NCBI GenBank assembly: GCA_032622095.1
Contig: CP136061.1
Span: 232,188,944-232,252,943 of the forward strand
Length of the DNA: 64,000 bases
Reading direction: 5' to 3'
From: Siphonodentalium dalli
Lineage: Eukaryota; Mollusca; Scaphopoda; Gadilida; Siphonodentaliidae
The notes beneath the pieces were generated by a model. That model did no database searches, was not told the DNA's origin, and saw only the letters and a list, made by a program, of their open reading frames with translations. Positions 57,973-64,000 of this stretch are shown one piece after another. The translations under genes were made by a program, and so were the position numbers. Within the stretch, counting starts at the first letter, position 1; each line of letters opens with the position of its first letter.

Positions 57973-58527
57973 TTGTGACAATTCGCAGTAGGTCCCTGTT
58001 TGCGGAGATCTATTTGCGGAGTTCCCCGAATTCGCGGATGTCGCCTAAAATGGTCGAAATATGTTGATTGTAATGAGGGAATGGGTGCGTATATGTCATT
58101 TGATACGTATTTTAAACAAATAACGACACGATGATCATAATAGTGGTTTGTTCTATCAATCATATCATCATCATGATCATCATAATACGGAACAAGTCTT
58201 GCGACTTTTTCGTCCCAATAACATTATTTGCAATACTTGTTTACAAATATATGTATCGTCATTCGATATTTACTTGTTAATTTACTTTAGTAAAAAGGGA
58301 AATAGTATTCAACCAACTGATAGATAGCCTGTTGTGACAATTCGCAGTAGGTTCCTGTTTGCGGAGGTCTATTTGCGGAGTTCCCCGAATTAGGGGAGAT
58401 CCCCTAAAATGGTCGAAATATGTTGATTTTAATGAGGGAACGGGTGCGTATATGTCAATTGATACGTATTTTAAACAAATAACGACGCGATCATGATACT
58501 AGTGGTTTGTTCTATCAAGCATATCAA
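57973..58527. repeat. Direct repeat of ~195 bp, two copies
   Basis: 57973-58167 and 58331-58527 share GTGACAATTCGCAGTAGGT, TGTTTGCGGAG-TCTATTTGC and TAATGAGGGAA-GGGTGCGTA, ending at GGTTTGTTCTATCAA. The copies differ mainly in the middle (TTCGCGGATGTCGCC versus TAGGGGAGATCCCC). The duplication interrupts the LINE. Confidence 0.85.
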
Positions 58528-58789
58528 ATTCGCTGGATTGATAGTTGCAGTATGTAACTATTATGACCGCATTAATTGCTTTCAATGTTTAGATATCAAC
58601 AATGGCTGGACCACTGTTGAAGATTTTATGGCGGGAACACAATGCCTCCTATTTTTTATCCGCATTTAGAGACTCCTGGTGTGGTGAATTAGAAACCTGC
58701 AGTAATAAGCCGTAGTTTTTTTGTAATAATTTGAAGGATTAGTTGTTTTAACGGAATTCTGAGGCGGTGCATTCATGTAACCAATATAT

Positions 58790-59100
58790 TTAACATTTTT
58801 GTTTATGATTTATGTTTATGCGTAATAATATAATCTTGAGGGCGTTACCATTTCTGATTATGGTTTTCTTGTAATAGAATGTTAGCGTTTTCATGTCGAT
58901 CTGCGCTTCGACTGGTAGTGTTCCCGATATGATGTATACTGCGAGATCTGATGTGTTAGATGGTAACGACATGACATGCTTCAGTAGCGTTTTTTGACAA
59001 TCCTCAAGCTTCTTCAAGTTCCCAGCGTGTGGTATGATGATTTCACATCCGTATGTTAGTTTAGGTAAAATTATATTTCATATAGATGAATACATGTATC
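58790..59100 (-). pseudogene. LINE ORF2 segment between reverse transcriptase and C-terminal finger
   Basis: Minus strand: LPKLTYGCEIIIPHAGNLKK, LEDCQKTLLKHVMSLPSNTS and DLAVYIISGTLPVEAQIDMK, then FYYKKTIIRNGNALKIILL. This matches the conserved ORF2 stretch xxYGxExW...LxxxQxxxLKxxxxLPxxTxxxAVYxxxGxLPVExxIxxxxLxxxxxxxR. It lies in order between the RT block (60185-60903) and the C-terminal block (57133-57833). The same family left the scrap at 10700-10796. Confidence 0.8.
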
Positions 59101-59298
59101 CGGATCAAGGCCATTATTCCCATGAAATCTGATTGGTAGGATACTGTATGCCGCTCGCCTAGATTTGTTTTATGTTGTTCTCGATTGTTGAGCACGCAGT
59201 CTTCTCGTTACTGTCCGATCGTACAATTCCGAGATGTGTTGTTTGGTCGGTCGTTGGCATTGGGACGTTTCCTAGCTGCATCTGAGCACAGGTATTTT

Positions 59299-59975
59299 GC
59301 AAACGTCCGTCCAATGAAAAATCAAATAATCCAACCCCTAAATCCCCGAAATCTATACTATTATCATCAAACTAAATAGCCCTATTGTCAAACAGACGTT
59401 GTTTTCGTGAAGTACAGCTAATTTGGGGGTGGTACTCAACATACATCGAGTTTAATAACGATTTATGCCCTTTTTTTTCGTCAGTTTTACAGATTTCTTT
59501 TCGCGGGAGGCCATTAATTTTGCAAAACTGAAAGCGAAACTAACTTGAACTTTATTAAATTAATTTTAATATCTCTCTTTTAATTGATATCCGGCATTCT
59601 TAATGACAAAACTCATACGGTGGATATATAATACCCACTAGAAAAGGAATTAGATAAAACATTTTTTTTTATCGATGTAAAATTATTTTATTTTGGAGTT
59701 ATTTACTGCAGCGTTTCTCGAGTTTGTTTCGCACTTTAATAATGGCTTCCCGCAAAAAGAAATCTGTAAAACTGACGGGGAAAAAAAGACAAAAATCGTT
59801 ATTAAACTCGATGTATGTTGAGTACGGTAAGTACCACACGCAAATTAGCTGTCCTTCGTGAAACAACGTATGTTTGACAATAGGGCTATTTAGTTTGATG
59901 ATTAGAGTATATATTTCGGTGATTTAGGGGTTGGATTGTTTGATTTTTTTTATTTTTCATTGGACGGACGTTTCG
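59299..59975. mobile_element. Foldback element inserted in the LINE
   Basis: The left arm (about 59299-59515) and right arm (about 59735-59975) are inverted: ACGTCCGTCCAATGAAAAAT at 59305 pairs with 59955, AAATAGCCCTATTGTCAAAC at 59373 with 59890, and CTGTAAAACTGACG (59769) with CGTCAGTTTTACAG (59480). The centre near 59515-59735 is unpaired and AT-rich. The arms differ by small indels. It separates two parts of the LINE gene that are normally adjacent, so it is younger than the LINE. Target duplication not resolved. Confidence 0.75.
59742..59826 (+). CDS. Possible first exon carried in the right arm of the foldback
   Basis: ATG at 59742 opens MASRKKKSVKLTGKKRQKSL then LNSMYVEY, ending at a strong donor (GGTAAGT at 59826-59832), a 28-codon basic peptide. 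The left arm has the same start on the minus strand (MASREKKSVKLTKKK) but a stop and an altered donor, so only the right arm is open. Could be the 5' exon of the parent transposon's transposase; no downstream exon is seen. Confidence 0.35.
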
Positions 59976-60184
59976 GGTTCCAACCAAATAAATTTGATTT
60001 ATGTTTTTCTATGTTCACTAATCTCAAATACGACGGCGAACCAAACTTTTTTGAAAACTATGATTATTTGGTCACATATACAGTGCTGCAATTACAGATC
60101 AATAAAAAATAAAATGTTGCTTTTGTAGAGAAAAATGCTGACCTCTATCAAAAATGAGATAGATATACTTTTCCGAGATTTTTA

Positions 60185-60903
60185 TTACATTAAAAAAAAA
60201 AAATTGTGCCTAATACCTGTGCATCTGAGTGGTATGAATTTTCGACCTGCTTGATGGTTTCCGATGATATTTATTATGACACTTGTTTGCGGCTGCATTA
60301 GGTAGCGATGACGATTGATGTATTCGTATGCTATGTTGATTAATAGCTGGCCATGGAGTTCTTCAGGACATGTAGCGATAAGTGCGATGTCATCAGCACA
60401 GGCTGTGGTGTTGATGTTGATATTTCCGATTGAAGTCCCGATTGTGGTACGTTGTATGTCGTGTAAAAGATCTTCGATGTATATTTTGTACAGATCAGCG
60501 CTGATAATTATACCTTGGCGCACTCCTTGTAAGACTTTAAATTCTTTGGATGTAGAGTTTGCCCATGTTACTACTGAGTGGCAGTTATGATGTAGCTGAT
60601 TGGTTGCTGCCCACAGTTGTGGGTGTATATCGTAAACGTAGAGTTTCCGAAGTAGGATTTCTGTTGATACTACCGGTACGTCGAATGCAGATTTGGCATC
60701 CAGAAAATATATATGGACAGGTAGTTTGGCGTCTTTGTTGTCTCTGATTACCTCTTCTATCATGACGGCACTGTTTAGAGGTGAAGAGTTATTTGTAAAG
60801 CCTCTTTGATAAGGAGATTGTTTTCGTAAAGTAGATTTTCTGAGCTCGCTCTTAAAATTGTCTCGAATACCTTCAGAATAATAGGAAGTATGGTAATTCC
60901 TCT
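60185..60903 (-). pseudogene. LINE reverse transcriptase palm region
   Basis: Minus strand. From 60903: RGITILPIILKVFETIL, then after a one-base shift KSELRKSTLRKQSPYQRGFT and NNSSPLNSAVMIEEVI. The long open part (60763-60185) carries YFLDAKSAFDVPVVSTEILL, RKLYVYDIHPQLWAATNQL, VLQGVRQGIIISADLYKIYI and ACADDIALIATCPEELHGQL. The LDAKSAFD, QGVRQG and CADD boxes correspond to catalytic motifs of non-LTR reverse transcriptases; the CADD aspartates are retained. The upstream part is cut off by the inverted duplication at 60800-61010. Confidence 0.85.
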
Positions 60904-61010
60904 GCCAGAGGAATTACCATACTTCCTCTATTCTGAAGGTATTCGAGACAATTTTAAGAGAGGAGCTAAGAAAATCTACTTTACGAAAACAATCTACTTA
61001 TCAAAGAGGC
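60800..61010. repeat. Spacerless inverted duplication, ~105 bp arms
   Basis: 60800-60904 is repeated in reverse complement at 60906-61010, meeting at TGGTAATTCCTCTG-C-CAGAGGAATTACCA with a single spacer base. Identity is high with a few substitutions. The right arm is an antisense copy of LINE coding sequence and separates RT segments that should be contiguous. Confidence 0.9.
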
Positions 61011-61546
61011 TAGTTGGAAGATGTCGACTTGTCCCCTAATTTGTTTTTGTAGATTGGATTCAAGAGTCCTAATTTGAAGTTGTCTGGAATGAATTGATCC
61101 TGAAGCATTTTGTTGAATAAGATAGTAAGTTGATGTTGTATAGTTGAATCAATAGTTGATCCGGCATGAATTAGATGTTCGGCTGTGATGCCATATTTGT
61201 CTGGTGCTTTGCCACAATGTACATATAGACTGGCGATAGCTTTCACTACCATTTCCGTTGTAATGACGTATTTTCTCGATGTAGATTTGGTATTGCACCG
61301 TATTGGAGTTGGTCAAGTTGTAATCAGCTACTAGTATACATTCCTCATATAATTTCCATTGGAAGTCTGTATTATCTTTAGGAGTAGGAAGGTTGCAGAA
61401 ATGGTTATGCCATCCTTCTGGAATTGCTTCATTCGAGTAAGTATAACTCCGTTTACAGATAAGTCCGATAGTAAGAGATTTCCTTGTTTTCGCTGCTTCT
61501 TAATGAATTGGTAGAAGGTATTTCGGATGATGGTTCTCGATTCCAT
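61011..61546 (-). pseudogene. LINE ORF2 linker and N-terminal reverse transcriptase region
   Basis: Minus strand. 61546-61331 reads FYQFIKKQRKQGNLLLSDLS and continues in other frames, corresponding to the FHxLIxKQR segment upstream of the RT. 61252-61010 reads IASLYVHCGKAPDKYGITAE, HLIHAGSTID and FKLGLLNPIYKNKLGDKSTS SN, the usual start of the RT domain (GKAPGxDGIxxE...NPIYKxKGDKxxxxNYRGIT). The next words of that pattern (RGIT) appear at 60903, beyond the inverted duplication, which confirms the order. Truncated upstream near 61546; no endonuclease domain was found. Confidence 0.8.
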
Positions 61547-61631
61547 GATGTTTTCTTTAAGCTCGCGATGATTGTTATTGACCGTGTTTCTAACAGCATT
61601 CCGAAAAACTGTACGCGCGTGTGTACAAGGT

Positions 61632-61977
61632 CATACTGGAGCTGAAGGGGTCACTCTCACCAAAAAAAGTGCTGAAGGGTACACAGGATTTGAAAATGTG
61701 CTGAAGGGTACACAGGGTTTGTGATCGCCACTAACATCGTTACTTAAACTGTGTTTCTGAAAGTCTGGTGCCCATTAGCAGTTTGTTTTCAGTTCATTTT
61801 AATGTTCATTGGAACGTAAACAATTATTCTCCAACAGACATCATGGCAGATACGAAAACTAAACGTCATTTAGAACGACATTTCAAACCATGTGTACTCT
61901 TCAGCACATTTTCAAATCCTGTGTACTCTTCAGCACTTTTTTTGGTGAGAGTCCACGACCCCTTCAGCCATACTGGG
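61632..61977. mobile_element. Small element with ~90 bp terminal inverted repeats
   Basis: Left arm 61632-61722 and right arm 61885-61977 pair: CTGAAGGGG...ACTCTCACCAAAAAAAGTGC, then TGAAGGGTACACAGGATTTG and AAAATGTGCTGAAG. The arm itself contains a direct repeat of GTGCTGAAGGGTACACAGG. ~160 bp unpaired centre. Target duplication unclear. Confidence 0.75.
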
Positions 61978-62198
61978 GCTTAAATTGATATCGAACTAAA
62001 ATAAATTTCCCACTCACAAAAATCCATTCCCCCATTAATTCACCAGGTTGAATTATTTAGATATGGTGTACAAATAAACAAGATTTCGTCCTTTAATAAC
62101 GTGTCACAATTATCAGGTGAAGGCCATTCTTCAGTTACCGTCACCTCCAGCCCGACTCTGAAACACATAAATTTAGCCAGGGAACGTAAACCTGATTT
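61978..62198. other. No feature recognised
   Basis: A minus-strand ORF (62228-62040) runs into the next hairpin and has no motif. Nothing else seen. Confidence 0.3.
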
Positions 62199-62280
62199 AG
62201 CTCCCATATAGACGCCACATCCGTCCAATCTCGCTACTGGACGAGTAGCGAGATTGGACGGATGTGGCGTCTAGCTCCCA
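62199..62280. repeat. Perfect 29 bp hairpin flanked by AGCTCCCA
   Basis: 62210-62238 and 62244-62272 are perfect reverse complements with a GGACG loop. AGCTCCCA lies on both sides (62199-62206 and 62273-62280). Either a miniature foldback with an 8 bp duplication or a replication snap-back. Confidence 0.85.
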
Positions 62281-63560
62281 CACAGGTCAGCGCACGAAGA
62301 TCTAGTCTCGTACCTGGTTCAGACACTCCGCTCACTGTTCCGTTCAACTCCACGACGTAACGCTACCGTCGGAACGTTGCGCCAGGGAACTTAATTTATG
62401 ATCCTTGGTTGCGCCAGGGATTATAAATAACTATACTCCCTGGTTGCGCCTTAGCGTACTATTGGAGACTGAGCGCTAGGAACGAGTCCAACGAAGATCC
62501 GGTATATCCAGCTTCCGCTATGGCCAATCCGACTTTTAGCAAAGTTGCCGTAAGAATAAAGGTAGAGGATAGTAGACCAGACGCTAGCTCTATGCCTTCA
62601 CTACGCTAAGGCGTAACGTTCCCAGCATGTCGGGAGCGTAACGTTACGGAGTAGTAAGCGGAGTGGACTGAGCCAGCGACGGGACTAAGAGGATAGCTGC
62701 TATCCGTGATTAGGCGATACTTCTGCGCATGACTCGCCGGAAGTTATAACACCATAGAAACGAGAAAGCGTCATGCTCAATATACGTACTTGACTACTTT
62801 GCGTACATTTTTGTTACGTTACCTTGCGTTTTACAATTTTACATTTTCGACAGTTTTGGAAATTTAGAAACGCTAAAACGGCATTATTGCACTTAAATGA
62901 ACAAGTATATAATATCATAGAGTTGTGCGCTGTTTCGAGATATATGAATCATGATTCGATTGTCGATTCTGAACGTTTTCATCACACAGTTCGAACTTCT
63001 GTGTCAGACTCGGAGGCAATTTTGGCCAAGTCCATACCAATTACCATTGTTATAATTTTATTTTAGAATATAATTTTCTTCTTAATCACAGATGCGCATA
63101 TTAATATATTTTTTTCCCATCTAATGTTGTAATAATTACATTACGAAAACACTGAAAAAACCGCCCAGTTTCAAGTTGCTGTAGTATTTTAAATAATTAA
63201 CCATAAGATATGGTATTTGGCTCATTGAATCATTAATAATTAATTCTGAAAAATTGAGGCAAACACGTATTTGAAGGCATACAATTCGAAAAATACTTAA
63301 CGAATCTGGGAACGGTTTTCAGTTCTGGATTCAGCAAATTGAGTTTGACAAAATAGGCATGATATTTGTATGACATATGAATTTGATTTTTTTATACACA
63401 TCCATGAATATCCATAAATTGATGATTTCAGCAAATTTTCCCAAATTTTTATCACAAAATTCACCTATTTTCTGTTTTTTTTCGATTTTGCTGATATTGA
63501 GTTTGTTGTTTATGGAGGGTTTCTGTATTGGAGGCCCTTTACACATTTATTATTTATTTA
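62281..63560. other. No gene recognised; short GGTTGCGCCAGGGA-type repeats at 62380-62450
   Basis: GCGCCAGGGAACTTAA, GGTTGCGCCAGGGATTATAA and CTGGTTGCGCCTTAG recur within 80 bp. Around 62600-62660 GGCGTAACGTTCCCAGCATG and GGGAGCGTAACGTTACGG form an imperfect pair. ORF 62824-63066 has no motif. Confidence 0.35.
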
Positions 63561-63650
63561 CGCTCAAGCACAAATATTTGCGCTTAAGCACAAATATTTG
63601 CGCTTAAACGCAAATAACCTCTAACATTTGCGCTAAAGCGCAAATAAAAA
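63561..63650. repeat. Short tandem repeat with TTTGCGCTTAAGCACAAAT palindrome
   Basis: GCGCTTAAGCACAAATATTT-like units recur about four times, in direct and inverted form, at 63555-63645. Confidence 0.7.
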
Positions 63651-64000
63651 TTAATATGCATTGATACCCCCCTGAATTAATTTTAAATGGCACAGGCCTA
63701 AACACATCACTAAAGTTTATATTTCCCCACCATATGAGGGAAGCAATCCCCAAGTAACCCCAATATCTGTTTTATGACCATGGAAATGGTATAGATCTGT
63801 GCAGGATATGTCCCTTTAATAAAACATACTTGAGCTCTGGGAGTGAGGCACCAATTCATGGGACACCAGGGACAGAGATGCTGATATGCATATGGATTTT
63901 TTTTCTCTTCAACTTTCCAGTCTGTATGGGGCTACTACTATAGGGGCCCATGATAATATAATATGAGATGGACTCAATCATTCACATCAGAGGGATGTAA
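63651..64000. other. Window end, no feature recognised
   Basis: No ORF or repeat I can support. Confidence 0.3.

Noticed and set aside
62040-62228. Minus-strand ORF with a possible extracellular-domain look
   Set aside because: It starts inside the 62199-62280 hairpin and has no recognisable domain pattern.

Overview
This window looks like non-coding, repeat-dominated nuclear DNA from an invertebrate animal. It is AT-rich, has no long intact ORF, and is full of animal-type transposable elements: non-LTR retrotransposon fragments, PIF/Harbinger-like and hAT-like elements with clean target-site duplications (TSDs), and TTAA- and TA-flanked MITEs. A fucolectin-like exon and the style of the LINE proteins would fit a marine lophotrochozoan such as a mollusc, but that placement is inference. 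No complete host gene, tRNA, rRNA, operon or CRISPR array was found. The only good host-gene candidate is one exon at 14389-14598 on the minus strand.

Layout. 246-6461 is a giant palindromic element. Its two arms carry different halves of one decayed gene, and a 1.36 kb Harbinger-like insertion sits in the left arm only; the right arm keeps the empty site. 6462-13600 holds tandem and dispersed repeats, including three tandem copies of a palindromic unit at 9281-9829 and a LINE scrap at 10700-10796. 13610-14600 holds a G-rich repeat, a 417 bp MITE with an 8 bp TSD, and the lectin-like exon. 14962-20606 is a second giant palindrome (5.6 kb, TAA TSD). 22903-24960 holds two copies of one LINE reverse transcriptase fragment. 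26729-28075 is a second Harbinger-like copy, followed by LINE C-terminal scraps. 31524-39691 is a tail-to-tail array of roughly 0.4-0.9 kb blocks, including five near-identical units in tandem. 40441-41589 is a non-autonomous hAT element. 42547-43388 and 46998-47788 are further Harbinger-like copies, with LINE pieces between them (43469-45490). 49800-56360 is a run of unusual palindromic repeats: inverted arrays of a 16 bp unit, a TTAA MITE, a TA MITE, and a 2.15 kb element whose ends are arrays of the palindrome GAGATATCTC. 57133-61546 is a broken minus-strand LINE interrupted by a foldback element and a spacerless inverted duplication. The remainder holds small hairpins and unrecognised sequence.

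The genes do not form a working pathway. The unifying theme is palindromy at every scale, from 29 bp snap-back hairpins to 6 kb foldback elements. Several palindromes pair sequences that look like the same end of one element joined head-to-head. The most unusual items are the split-gene palindrome (246-6461), the GAGATATCTC-array element (52774-54924), the 16 bp inverted array (56127-56352) and the tail-to-tail array (31524-39691). All calls come from reading the sequence; no alignment or database search was run.
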